From positions 27,126-91,125 of the forward strand of contig JAQTWB010000003.1 of assembly GCA_028689495.1 (NCBI GenBank): a stretch of DNA of 64,000 bases, read 5' to 3'. A program made the translations under genes and the position numbers. Positions 45,364 to 57,566 of this stretch are shown here, piece after piece. The stretch comes from a bacterium. GTDB taxonomy: Bacteria; Bdellovibrionota_C; UBA2361; SZUA-149; JAQTWB01. Positions within the stretch are counted from its first letter, which is position 1, and each line of letters starts with the position of its first letter. The notes under the pieces are model-generated. The model did not search any database. It was not told the DNA's origin and worked only from the letters and a program-made list of their open reading frames with translations.

Positions 45364-47091
45364 ATGCTGGAACTACTAAAAACATCGCTCGCCTCTAGTT
45401 TGTCTGAGGCCACCGGCTTTCCGGCCAGTGATATTCTGCCCCTGCTGGAGCGTCCACGTAACCCTGAACACGGCGACCTGGCCTTCCCATGTTTCCAGCT
45501 GGCCAAATCACTAAAAAAAGCTCCTGCCGATTGTGCCCGAGTGCTCAGCGAACGACTGGGTGAAGTGCCCGGCTTTATGCCGGCAACTGTCGTTGGCCCT
45601 TTTTTGAACTTCGCTTTCGAAAGAACTGCCTTTACTCGCGGGGTGCTGGAAGGCAGCTCCAGAGTTCATAAGTCAGTGGCTCTGCGCAACAAAAATATCC
45701 TCGTCGAGTATTCAAGTCCGAATATCGCCAAGCCATTTCATGTCGGCCATCTGCGGGCGACACTAATCGGGAACAGTCTGGATCGGGTCTATCGCTTCCT
45801 GAACGCCAATGTCGTCAGTGTCAACCATCTCGGGGACTGGGGCACGCAATTTGGTTTTGTCTGGGCTGGCTGCAAGCTATGGGGTAAACCCGAACAAGCA
45901 ACTGTTGCCGCACTGGTGGACCTTTATCGAAAAGCAACCGCCCTGAAAGAAGAACAGGATAATGCCGGCAAAGAAATTCCTGCGGATGATGATGTAAACC
46001 TGATTGCCAGAAACTACTTCATCGATCTTGAGGCCGGTGCGGATTATGCCGTAGAGTTCTGGAAATGGTGCCTTGAAATCTCTTTGCAGTATCTGAAAAA
46101 CACCTACAAACGTCTTGATATCAACTTCGACCATTACCTCGGCGAGTCGTTCTACTCCGACAAACTGGATACTGTCACACAGTCGCTAACAGATGCCGGA
46201 ATCCTGAACGAATCGGAAAAAGCTCTTGGTGTCTTGCTTGGTGAACAGGACGGCGAAGACCTCGGCTTTGCCCGCATCACTACTCCAGACGGTCGTTCAC
46301 TTTATCTGGCACGGGATCTTGCCGCCGCTGAATATCGCTACCAGCGCTTTGCCTTCGACGAATCAATTTATGTCGTTGGCGCTCCTCAGGCTTTACATTT
46401 CAAACAGATGATAGCCATCCTCAAGAAACTCGGAAAACCTTATGCCGAACATATTCACCACGTAGCCTTTGGTCATGTCATGGGCATGAAAACACGAGGT
46501 GGTGGCAGCTTTATTGAACTCAATGGTTTTCTCGATGAAGCCCGCGAACTGGCACTCAAAGCCTACCGCGAACAGGTCGAACGCCGGCCTGAAGGCCTTG
46601 ATGAGGAAATGGTAGCGGAAGCTGTGGCTCACGCGGCAATCATTTTCAGCAACCTCTCTCGCACCCGCATAAAAGATGTGCACTTCAGCTGGGAGAACGC
46701 ACTTGCCTTTCAGGGCGATAGCGGACCGTATTTACTTTATGCCTATGCCAGGACAAATGGCATCCGGGAGAAGTCTCTGACGGCTGGCATAACGGGAGAA
46801 GGAGAAATCGATTTCAACCGACTGACAGACGAATACAGTTACTCTCTCGCCGCTTGTATTGCAGACTTCTCCAAGGCGCTGGATATGACAATAAAGGATA
46901 ATGATCCGGCTCACCTGGCAAACTACGGCATACAATTAGCGAAAAACATTTCCCGCGCCTACAACCAGCTCAAGGTAGTTGGTGTTGAAGCCACACTTGG
47001 AAACGCCAGATTGAAACTCTTCCTTGTTGCCGGCGAAACTTTAAAAAATACTCTACAACTTCTTGGCATACCGGTAGTGGAAAGAATGTAA
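45364..47091 (+). CDS. argS: Arginyl-tRNA synthetase
   Basis: 575 residues from the ATG at 45364 (a TTG 6 bases earlier is possible). Charges tRNA-Arg. The N-terminal Add-1 domain (LLEACL-type, HGDLAFPCFQLAK) recognises the tRNA elbow. The HIGH signature is HVGHLRATLIGN near residue 128. The second signature is KTRGGG in place of KMSKS, which is usual in this enzyme. The C-terminal DALR anticodon domain starts at about 460 (YLLYAYARTNGI). Monocistronic; upstream region shared with actA. Confidence 0.96.
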   Translation: MLELLKTSLASSLSEATGFPASDILPLLERPRNPEHGDLAFPCFQLAKSLKKAPADCARVLSERLGEVPGFMPATVVGPFLNFAFERTAFTRGVLEGSSRVHKSVALRNKNILVEYSSPNIAKPFHVGHLRATLIGNSLDRVYRFLNANVVSVNHLGDWGTQFGFVWAGCKLWGKPEQATVAALVDLYRKATALKEEQDNAGKEIPADDDVNLIARNYFIDLEAGADYAVEFWKWCLEISLQYLKNTYKRLDINFDHYLGESFYSDKLDTVTQSLTDAGILNESEKALGVLLGEQDGEDLGFARITTPDGRSLYLARDLAAAEYRYQRFAFDESIYVVGAPQALHFKQMIAILKKLGKPYAEHIHHVAFGHVMGMKTRGGGSFIELNGFLDEARELALKAYREQVERRPEGLDEEMVAEAVAHAAIIFSNLSRTRIKDVHFSWENALAFQGDSGPYLLYAYARTNGIREKSLTAGITGEGEIDFNRLTDEYSYSLAACIADFSKALDMTIKDNDPAHLANYGIQLAKNISRAYNQLKVVGVEATLGNARLKLFLVAGETLKNTLQLLGIPVVERM

Positions 47092-47123
47092 CCTGCAAAT
47101 TTCTTTGGCAAAACAACATACCC

Positions 47124-47151
47124 GCAATTCCCGGCCTAGCCCGGAAATTGC
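47124..47151. repeat. Palindromic repeat, CCGG-CTAG type, copy 1
   Basis: GCAATTCCCGG and CCGGAAATTGC (one mismatch) flank CCTAGC, 33 bases after argS. It resembles the copy at 47375-47404 and the half copy at 36428-36444. Confidence 0.65.
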
Positions 47152-47160
47152 ACGTAAGTT

Positions 47161-47203
47161 CACGGCTGAAACAGGTTTCACCCGCGAATTTACGAGTGCA
47201 ACG
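47161..47203 (+). repeat. 43-bp dispersed repeat, copy 2
   Basis: Matches 21461-21503 over its full length without gaps. It contains an inner TGAAAC/GTTTCA stem and outer CGTAA/TTACG arms starting slightly upstream (47153). Confidence 0.5.
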
Positions 47204-47374
47204 ACCGATTCTGTTTAAATTTTGTCGTTACAGTTTGCACTCTTTGATTACCCTGCTGCGGTCGCGAATTCTGGACAATCCGCGGGGGAGCGTTCGCTCG
47301 GGAATACGCCAGTATTCCCGACTCTCTACCCCCACGCCTTGCCACAGACTTCTCAACCTCACGACGGGCTTACA

Positions 47375-47404
47375 TGCAACATCCGGGCTAGCCCGGAAAT
47401 TGCA
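47375..47404. repeat. Palindromic repeat, CCGG-CTAG type, copy 2
   Basis: TGCAACATCCGG and CCGGAAATTGCA (two mismatches) flank GCTAGC. The TAG in its centre is the stop codon of the sensor kinase gene, and its right arm codes the final QFPG. Confidence 0.7.
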
Positions 47405-49667
47405 GTGCTTCCTGCAATCGCTCGACCCTCAGTGGTTTCTCCAAAATCGTGATGTTCCCCTCAGAATCCAGAGACGATATCTCCTCGTTCCATTCGCAAA
47501 ACAGAATAACTGAACCACCGTGCGGCTTCACCTGGTCTGAAAGCTCAGCCAGAGTCATCCCGCTGCCTGCCAGGAATGATGATTCGACCAGGACCGACAA
47601 TGTCTCACGACTTGCACCAAGCAACCTTTTTGCTTCTTCAGCACGGTGAGTACAAGAGACTTTTTTCGACCCTCGACCCAAATACGTGGCCAGTATCCTG
47701 CCAAATACCGCCCCTTGAGTCAGAACAAGGTAATTTCTCTCCGGAAAAGTTATCACCTGCGTCTCTATCACCGAAATTGGGACATGCACCCAGAACACTG
47801 TGCCGTGTTCATGCCCGGAAAATCCTCCAAGCTCACCTCCCATCAGCTCAACCATACGACGAGTTGTCGAGAGTTCACCTCCAAGATCCTGTGTGCTATT
47901 TTCAGGTTCAGCCAAATCCTGCTTTTCAAATAAATAATCCATAGCTGCCGTGTTTACACCGACACCGTTTTCTTCAACGATAAAGCGAAGGTCTATCTGC
48001 CCATCGGGTCGCGTGACCACATGAACAGCAAGAAGCAGCTCCTTACCTCGAACAATCTTTATCGCATAAGACATAAGATTATTCAGCACCTGATGAAGCC
48101 GCACCGGATCAGCGCCAACTACCTTGGGAACATCGGAAGAAAAATAACTGCAAAGTTCTACCCCTTGGGCTCGGGCGGCGATATAGAGAACAGCGAGTAC
48201 CTCTTCAACCACATCGGTTATTTGAAACTGACTGGTGGAAACAAAACCCTGTCCAGACTCAATCCTTGCAATATCTCGCAAGTCATTAGCCATCGCCAAC
48301 AACGAACATGTAGAACGTCGAATAGATGTAGCAAACTTCATCTGCTGCGAAGATAAACTGCTATCAAGCAGCACATCGCTGATATCAAGAATGCTGTTCA
48401 ACGGGCCACGCAATTCATGGCTGATATCGCCAAGAAAAGCGCTTTTAGCCAGTTCAGAATGCTCAGCTCGCCGACGCCGCGTTTCCTCACTCAGGACTCT
48501 CTCGCCAATCACTCGGCTCATCTCGTTAAAATCATCTACGATCTCACCAAACTCATCGCGACCGCCAAAGGCAAGCTGCTGCGAAAATGACCCGAGCCTC
48601 AGTGCCTGCATAGCATACTTGAGCCGACTCAGGCGTTCGGTCAGTCCACGCGAAAAAATGAATGCAACCATTATCGCAGAAACACCAAGAAGGACGATAA
48701 CAACCACTCCGCCACGGCGCATGTTGCTAATCTCATCTACGGCCGCTTGGTAATCCTCAACGACAACTGTCGCCCAACCCAAGCCACGAAAATCAAGATA
48801 TCCTGTCGACCCTTTATAACCGACTATGTAGCTTCGACCATCTTTCGAAAAATCTTCCTCAAGACTCCCCGCCCGACCATTTAAAGCCGCCTCTACCGAA
48901 CGCCACCCTTCCTTCAATAAATTCCTCTGGAAAATTACCTTATCTGGCGCACTATTCCCTGTCAGCAACTCCCCGGGACCAGCTATAATTCTACCTTCAG
49001 AATCAAGCAGCACCGCATAAGCCAAATCAGTCTGCTCACCATCTTGCACCGGAACTGAGTGAATCACCGAATATAGCTCGCTCCAGTTCAATCGCGAAAC
49101 AAGAAAAGCTTTAGCCTCATCCTTCTCTGACATCCGAACCGGAGAAACTATGCTTAATCCGTAAGAAGCACTCAGACTGTCATAACGCAAATCTGAAACA
49201 TAAGCCCTGACTGTTCTTGTTCTTGTCCGCCCATCAAGGCTCGAATACTGCATTGCCTCAACAGCTTTTTTGAACCAATCTTCATTTGCGACACTCCGCC
49301 CAATCAACTTGCTTTCACTCGAAGAAATTATCTCTCCGCTTGGCTTAATCAAATGAATTGACGAGTATGTCCCATAATCAATTTTGACATTCTTCAACAG
49401 CCCCTGAACGATCTCGCCATCGCCGGAGAACGTCGCGTCCTTGATTTCCTGACGTAGCGCTAGATTCTCCACATCAATTTTTCGTGCATATAATAAACGA
49501 TCGACTTCCTGCATGGCGTAGGAAGCCAGCTCCTGATGTTTCTCTGCCACCTCCCGAGCGGCAACATCTTCGGAGCGTTCCAAGGTCAAATAAAAAAGTA
49601 CCGCCACCGGCAATGTCGAAACCAGGGAAAAATATAACGCTGCTTTGTGCCAAATTCGTGTAAGCAT
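47388..49667 (-). CDS. Degenerate hybrid histidine kinase with periplasmic sensor
   Basis: 759 residues. TM1 about 10-28, a long dCache-like periplasmic domain about 30-315 (SSIHLIKPSGEIISSS, LSIVSPVRM), TM2 about 318-340, HAMP 341-395, HisKA with phospho-acceptor H417 (FLGDISHELRGPLNS), then an HATPase region and a C-terminal receiver-like domain 643-759. The ATPase boxes are worn: the N-box NNLMSYAIK has Tyr534 where Asn is expected, VEENGVGV has Glu566 for Asp, and the GLGL loop is LGGELS. The receiver keeps Lys744 (LEKPL), but the acceptor position is Glu695 (LVESS). It probably signals without normal autophosphorylation. Follows a PstS-like gene by 8 bases. Confidence 0.85.
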   Translation of the reverse strand: MLTRIWHKAALYFSLVSTLPVAVLFYLTLERSEDVAAREVAEKHQELASYAMQEVDRLLYARKIDVENLALRQEIKDATFSGDGEIVQGLLKNVKIDYGTYSSIHLIKPSGEIISSSESKLIGRSVANEDWFKKAVEAMQYSSLDGRTRTRTVRAYVSDLRYDSLSASYGLSIVSPVRMSEKDEAKAFLVSRLNWSELYSVIHSVPVQDGEQTDLAYAVLLDSEGRIIAGPGELLTGNSAPDKVIFQRNLLKEGWRSVEAALNGRAGSLEEDFSKDGRSYIVGYKGSTGYLDFRGLGWATVVVEDYQAAVDEISNMRRGGVVVIVLLGVSAIMVAFIFSRGLTERLSRLKYAMQALRLGSFSQQLAFGGRDEFGEIVDDFNEMSRVIGERVLSEETRRRRAEHSELAKSAFLGDISHELRGPLNSILDISDVLLDSSLSSQQMKFATSIRRSTCSLLAMANDLRDIARIESGQGFVSTSQFQITDVVEEVLAVLYIAARAQGVELCSYFSSDVPKVVGADPVRLHQVLNNLMSYAIKIVRGKELLLAVHVVTRPDGQIDLRFIVEENGVGVNTAAMDYLFEKQDLAEPENSTQDLGGELSTTRRMVELMGGELGGFSGHEHGTVFWVHVPISVIETQVITFPERNYLVLTQGAVFGRILATYLGRGSKKVSCTHRAEEAKRLLGASRETLSVLVESSFLAGSGMTLAELSDQVKPHGGSVILFCEWNEEISSLDSEGNITILEKPLRVERLQEALQFPG

Positions 49668-49675
49668 AATATTAC

Positions 49676-50140
49676 TCAGCGAAGCCCATACCCTTTATCG
49701 TCAGGCCGGTAACCATCAACGGCCATTACCGAAACCTCTCCATTCACTCGACCAACATGGACAATTCCCAAAGAATTGGGCGTTGCCGCAACAAAACGAA
49801 CGACGTCATCTTCAGACGCAAACAACACACCTCGTTCCTTAAAAACCTCTTGATAACTGTCGTTTTCCTCCCGTTGCTCGCGAAAAACGGCACGCAACAT
49901 TTGCTTGACAGCCGCTCTTCTTCCGCGCTCCGCAACAATAAAAATCTTCTGTCCGTCATCAGGCCAGCGCATAACCCGTCCTTGAAACACACGGGCGATA
50001 AATGTCGTCGTTATTTTCGACTGACCATTAGAGGGATGAACAATCAGAGCTACGGCCTCGGCATGTGCATTTTCAATCTGACATTGACTGATTAAAAAAC
50101 CGCAAAACAACCCGCCAACCAAAAACAAATACCTGCTCAT
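49676..50140 (-). CDS. PstS-like periplasmic substrate-binding protein
   Basis: 154 residues. A signal peptide of about 27 residues ends AHA; a Cys at residue 20 is a poor lipobox. The mature part resembles one lobe of phosphate-binding PstS proteins: LIVHPSNGQSKITTTFIARVFQGRVMRWPDDG and FVAATPNSLGIVHVG, the latter like the ligand-loop of the family. It is too short for a full two-lobe binder (about 250). It lies between a secreted protein gene and a sensor kinase, so it may present a ligand to the sensor. Ligand unknown. Confidence 0.75.
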   Translation of the reverse strand: MSRYLFLVGGLFCGFLISQCQIENAHAEAVALIVHPSNGQSKITTTFIARVFQGRVMRWPDDGQKIFIVAERGRRAAVKQMLRAVFREQREENDSYQEVFKERGVLFASEDDVVRFVAATPNSLGIVHVGRVNGEVSVMAVDGYRPDDKGYGLR

Positions 50141-50158
50141 CCCATAGCCTTTAGTGCT

Positions 50159-50506
50159 CTACCTCGATTGCCCATCCGAACAACGAAGCGAATTTTCCTC
50201 ACGAGGCAAGGCAATCATTACCTGTCGTGACAATTCTGGCGTCACAAAAAGTCCCTTTCCTCTTCGCCCGTCACTGGCAGTAAGATATATCCTCCCCTCT
50301 GGAAGATTACCGATAACAACCGAGCCCAATGAGTCGGTCTTCCCTGAAAAGTACAGTTCCCGCTCCTGCTCGGTGCCCACACAAACAGCAACCTCAGCCG
50401 CAACCTTACCCATGTCAGCAAATACGGTAACCTGCAGCTCTTCAGCCACCAACACGGATGAAAAGAACAATAACCAAGCGGCAAGCAATAATAGTTGTTG
50501 GCTCAT
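50159..50506 (-). CDS. Small secreted protein with carboxypeptidase-regulatory-like fold
   Basis: 115 residues from the ATG at 50506 (GAGGTG just before; a GTG at 50512 is an alternative). A signal peptide (about residues 1-21) is followed by a beta-sandwich-like domain: ELQVTVFADMGKVAAEVAVCVG, TDSLGSVVIGNLPEGRIYLTA. This is the pattern of CarboxypepD_reg-like domains in surface or TonB-linked proteins. First gene of a three-gene operon with the PstS-like protein and the kinase. Function unknown. Confidence 0.65.
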   Translation of the reverse strand: MSQQLLLLAAWLLFFSSVLVAEELQVTVFADMGKVAAEVAVCVGTEQERELYFSGKTDSLGSVVIGNLPEGRIYLTASDGRRGKGLFVTPELSRQVMIALPREENSLRCSDGQSR

Positions 50507-50656
50507 TTTCACCTCAAAACGATTTCCTAACCCAACTTATTGGATGCAGCGCAACACGATTCATTGTCCGATTTAAATTAGCACAAACATACTCGGCAAT
50601 ATTGACGGCGTAGCACAAAAATTCAGATATCAACTCAACTACATCTATAGCAGTGG

Positions 50657-50977
50657 ATGAACCAAGCGGAGCCATACCAGGTCATGACCTCCAACAAACA
50701 ACTGGTTACCATCATCGCTCTGGCACTCGCGGTTGTCGTGATTTTACATCGTCACTGGATGAATCACGCAACTTGTTCATCAACGGCAATGTCGACGGCA
50801 CGGCATTATCATTTTTGCGAGCAGTATATTGGTCTTTGGTCGCATCCGCTGGCACGGCTGCTTCAAGATACCCCTCCCACGCACAGAAATGGCGACCAAG
50901 GCCAGAAAATCTATAGTTGGAGGGGTATATCTGATATCGCCCAGTGCAAACTGCAACATTTTACATTAGGATTATAG
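50657..50977 (+). CDS. Possible small membrane-anchored protein
   Basis: 106 codons (or 97 from an ATG at 50684). One hydrophobic helix (LVTIIALALAVVVIL, about residues 16-30) is followed by a His/Cys-containing soluble part. There is no good Shine-Dalgarno sequence, and another frame is open over most of the same stretch, so coding is uncertain. Confidence 0.3.
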   Translation: MNQAEPYQVMTSNKQLVTIIALALAVVVILHRHWMNHATCSSTAMSTARHYHFCEQYIGLWSHPLARLLQDTPPTHRNGDQGQKIYSWRGISDIAQCKLQHFTLGL

Positions 50978-51149
50978 CAACTTAGAGTCATGAAAAAATT
51001 TTTCACAACAAAACAGAAAATCTGTTCATAACAAAGACGATAGTCTGTTCCTTACTAGGCACTGCAAGATGGTGAAAAATTTCCCCAGCTCAAGCGGTGG
51101 CGAAAAATTTGGGACAAATGGCAAACAATAGTCGCAGGAAGGTGAAGCT

Positions 51150-51578
51150 ATGGCTGGCACACATTCAGGAGATATTACAAAGATATGCCTCCTAGATCTG
51201 TCAACTCTCATTCAAGAGCAGGGAGGCGAGCTGCCAGGAGATAACTATAGTAGCGACATAGCCAAAGCTGCCGCCACTGTAATGGCAAGATTCACCACTC
51301 TGTTTCCCGATGGCTACAAAACCCACGACGTGGTCCGAACACAACACGGTTTTAAAACTGTCCGCGGTAGGATCATTGCATCAAAGACCAGAGACAACGG
51401 CTGTTTGATCATCTACACCAATGAACAAGGACTAGATGCCCGTTTTCTCTACTGTCGTGATGGTTATCTCGATGCCTGCATGGTGAAAATTAACGAAAAG
51501 GAAGCTACGGACGAATACACGGACGAAGTAGAAGCTGAGGTTGGACGCAGAATCATTGAAGCAGTCGCCAAGTGCTGA
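51150..51578 (+). CDS. Unknown small cytosolic protein
   Basis: 142 residues, with AAGGTG 6 bases before the ATG. The sequence suggests a compact alpha/beta fold (ARFTTLFPDGYKTHDVVRTQ, GRIIASKTRDNGCLIIYTNEQG) ending in an acidic helix. No signal, membrane segment or known motif. It is a lone gene between an uncertain membrane protein and a structured-RNA candidate. Family not recognised. Confidence 0.65.
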   Translation: MAGTHSGDITKICLLDLSTLIQEQGGELPGDNYSSDIAKAAATVMARFTTLFPDGYKTHDVVRTQHGFKTVRGRIIASKTRDNGCLIIYTNEQGLDARFLYCRDGYLDACMVKINEKEATDEYTDEVEAEVGRRIIEAVAKC

Positions 51579-51713
51579 CATTGATGTTTGCTGGAGGTGG
51601 ATGGTGAAAACCTCTGTGAGAGATACAAAAAAGCACTCCCACTTTTCCTGAAAATCTAAGGTGGTGAAGCAGGACGGGGGATATTGCCAACCTCTTCCAT
51701 AGTGACATCATTT

Positions 51714-51743
51714 TTAGGGTGTGTTGAAAAACATACCCTAAAT
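51714..51743. other. GNRA-capped hairpin
   Basis: TTTAGGGT/ACCCTAAA with a single G/T mismatch and TGTT/AACA closed by GAAA. No T-run follows on either strand, so it is not a simple terminator. It lies 136 bases after the 51150 gene and 55 bases before the candidate RNA. Confidence 0.55.
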
Positions 51744-51798
51744 GCAGACAGCTTAAGCTGGATGCCTGCGTGCTGGAAAGAATACCTAGCGCAGTAAA

Positions 51799-51973
51799 TG
51801 TAGGGCCAAAATGGCCCTATAAAAGAAAAACCAATAGAGGGGAGACCTTTCCGTATCGGAGATACGAAAAAGTTGATTGACGGAAGTCAATCCTGGCGAA
51901 ATGCTAATTTCGCAACACTCCCTCTTAGTGCAGCAATCCGTGGAGATTACCCAAGGATCAACTGGGCCCTGCA
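51799..51973. ncRNA. Candidate structured RNA with cloverleaf-like fold
   Basis: Hand folding gives an outer 9-bp stem (51799-51807 with 51965-51973), an inner stem (51836-51844 with 51918-51925, one bulge), and three adjacent hairpins inside it: CGTATC (51852-51866, loop GGA), GATTGAC (51875-51892, loop GGAA) and GCGAAAT (51896-51913, loop GCTA). The 5' arm of the outer stem can instead form a local 8-bp hairpin (51801-51819), so two states are possible. The strand cannot be fixed. It matches no RNA family I know (tRNA, tmRNA, 6S, SRP, group II domain V and common riboswitches considered). The palindromic GGGCCC makes the outer stem less certain. Confidence 0.4.
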
Positions 51974-52004
51974 ACTTCCGCGCAAGGGGACTAAGTAAAT
52001 TGGC

Positions 52005-52040
52005 AAAAAAAAACCCGCCACGAGATTGCTCTCGGGCGGG
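52005..52040 (-). terminator. rRNA operon terminator
   Basis: On the minus strand CCCGCC, a short inner stem and GGCGGG are followed by nine T. It starts about 11 bases beyond the 5S gene. Confidence 0.9.
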
Positions 52041-52050
52041 CGAAAAAAAT

Positions 52051-52161
52051 TCCTGACCACGACCTACTTTCCCACAAGTAGCAGTATCATCGGCGCTGAG
52101 GGGCTTAACTGCTGAGTTCGGAATGGAATCAGGTGTTTCCCCCTCGCTAAAGCAGTCAGGA
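52051..52161 (-). rRNA. rrf: 5S ribosomal RNA
   Basis: About 111 nt. The ends TCCTGAC and GTCAGGA pair to form helix I; the internal CCATTCCGAACTCAG and a GTAGGTCGTGGTC-type 3' side are universal 5S features. Third gene of the 16S-23S-5S operon, followed by the terminator. Boundaries are set by the terminal helix. Confidence 0.95.
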
Positions 52162-52274
52162 AGATCTTGTATGACCTTGCGGTCAAAATCTGTGACTACC
52201 CGGAGATTACTCTCCGGGGTCGCGAGTCAATAACGAGCGTATGCGGTAACAGCAAACAAAAGAAAAAAAAGGAA

Positions 52275-55218
<2,944 letters not shown>

Positions 55219-55526
55219 TCTTTTCCCGAAATCTGTTTATATGGATTTCGTAAAAGTATATTTTTTTACGCTTGAATTATGTTACCCGCATCAGGTTACG
55301 TTTTTTAAAAACGCTTACCTGTGCTCGTTCATCTACCCATATTAAATTTTTTCTCACCAACAAAAACAAACGTTGGCTTCTCAAAACTGAGTTTGAAGAG
55401 ACTACATAACGACCAGCAGAATACGATTCGACTGATGTCTTTCGTGATATCTAATCACATTACAAGCACTCGCCTAATTCTTAGTGAGCTGCGGAGTGCC
55501 AATAAATTGGAGGACTCCTGTGCTCC
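55219..55526 (-). other. 16S-23S spacer without tRNA
   Basis: About 300 bases. No tRNA-Ile or tRNA-Ala (or other tRNA) can be folded. It contains the 3' half of the pre-16S processing stem (55375-55402). Confidence 0.8.
55375..55402 (-). other. Pre-16S processing stem, 3' half
   Basis: On the minus strand CTCTTCAAACTCAGTTTTG and the following GAGAAGCC are complementary to the leader at 57203-57235: 27 of 28 positions pair, counting one G-U, with a 5-base bulge on the leader side. This is the expected RNase III substrate that loops out 16S. Confidence 0.8.
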
Positions 55527-57044
<1,518 letters not shown>

Positions 57045-57202
57045 TTTGATAAAATCTGCTGGCGAAATTGACGGTAGGAAAATTTTCCTACCTTACCAAA
57101 TTCTTTTGAATAATCTTTCTTACGAATTGCTTGATGCTTCGGACTCGAAGTCCGTCGACCAAACATCTTGAAAGACCTCAATGCGAATCGTGCATTATGT
57201 TT

Positions 57203-57235
57203 GTCTCTTCTACCCAAACTCAGTTTTCAAAAGCC
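57203..57235 (-). other. Pre-16S processing stem, 5' half
   Basis: On the minus strand GGCTTTTGAAAACTGAGTTTG, then a 5-base bulge and AAGAGAC, pairs with 55375-55402 in the spacer. Confidence 0.8.
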
Positions 57236-57282
57236 GCTTTCCGTTTGTCGCCGTTGCCGGCTTCCCGTTCAGCGGGGCGTTC

Positions 57283-57310
57283 GTTTTACACCTTTTTGCG
57301 AACTACGCAA
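57283..57310 (-). promoter_or_regulatory. Candidate rRNA promoter
   Basis: Minus-strand TTGCGT (57305-57310) and TAAAAC (57283-57288) with a 16-base spacer, about 240 bases upstream of 16S and 50 bases before the processing stem. Position fits; the boxes are only moderate matches. TTGCCT/CATATT farther upstream with a 17-base spacer is an alternative. Confidence 0.25.
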
Positions 57311-57566
57311 GAGGTGTTTCGAACTTTTTTTTCGCTCTCGAAGATTCGCCAACTTCGCTTTCGCTTAGTTGCTTTGTCCTCTCGAGCGGGGCGGAATATG
57401 AACCAACATTTACGGAAAGGCAAGGCTGACAAGAACATTTTTCAAAAAAAATAAACCGCAGTAATCACTGGCAGTATTCGTCATGTTCGCGCTCTTCTGC
57501 CTCATCGCATGGTCTAAAGATCACCTGCTATCGAACAGACATTCGGTTAATGACGATCCTCAAATC

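Larger units (their letters stand above)
57045..57566 (-). other. rRNA operon leader and upstream region
   Basis: About 520 bases before 16S, with no supported gene. It holds the 5' half of the 16S processing stem and presumably the rRNA promoter. Several AT-rich stretches (for example the A-run near 57444) could be upstream activating sequence. Confidence 0.6.

Noticed and set aside
46470..46510. Missing KMSKS motif in arginyl-tRNA synthetase
   Set aside because: Arginyl-tRNA synthetases commonly lack a canonical KMSKS; the KTRGG form is ordinary.
51781..51985. Group II intron domain V, hammerhead or tmRNA at the candidate RNA
   Set aside because: The diagnostic cores (domain V hairpin, CUGAUGA, tRNA-like ends) are absent.
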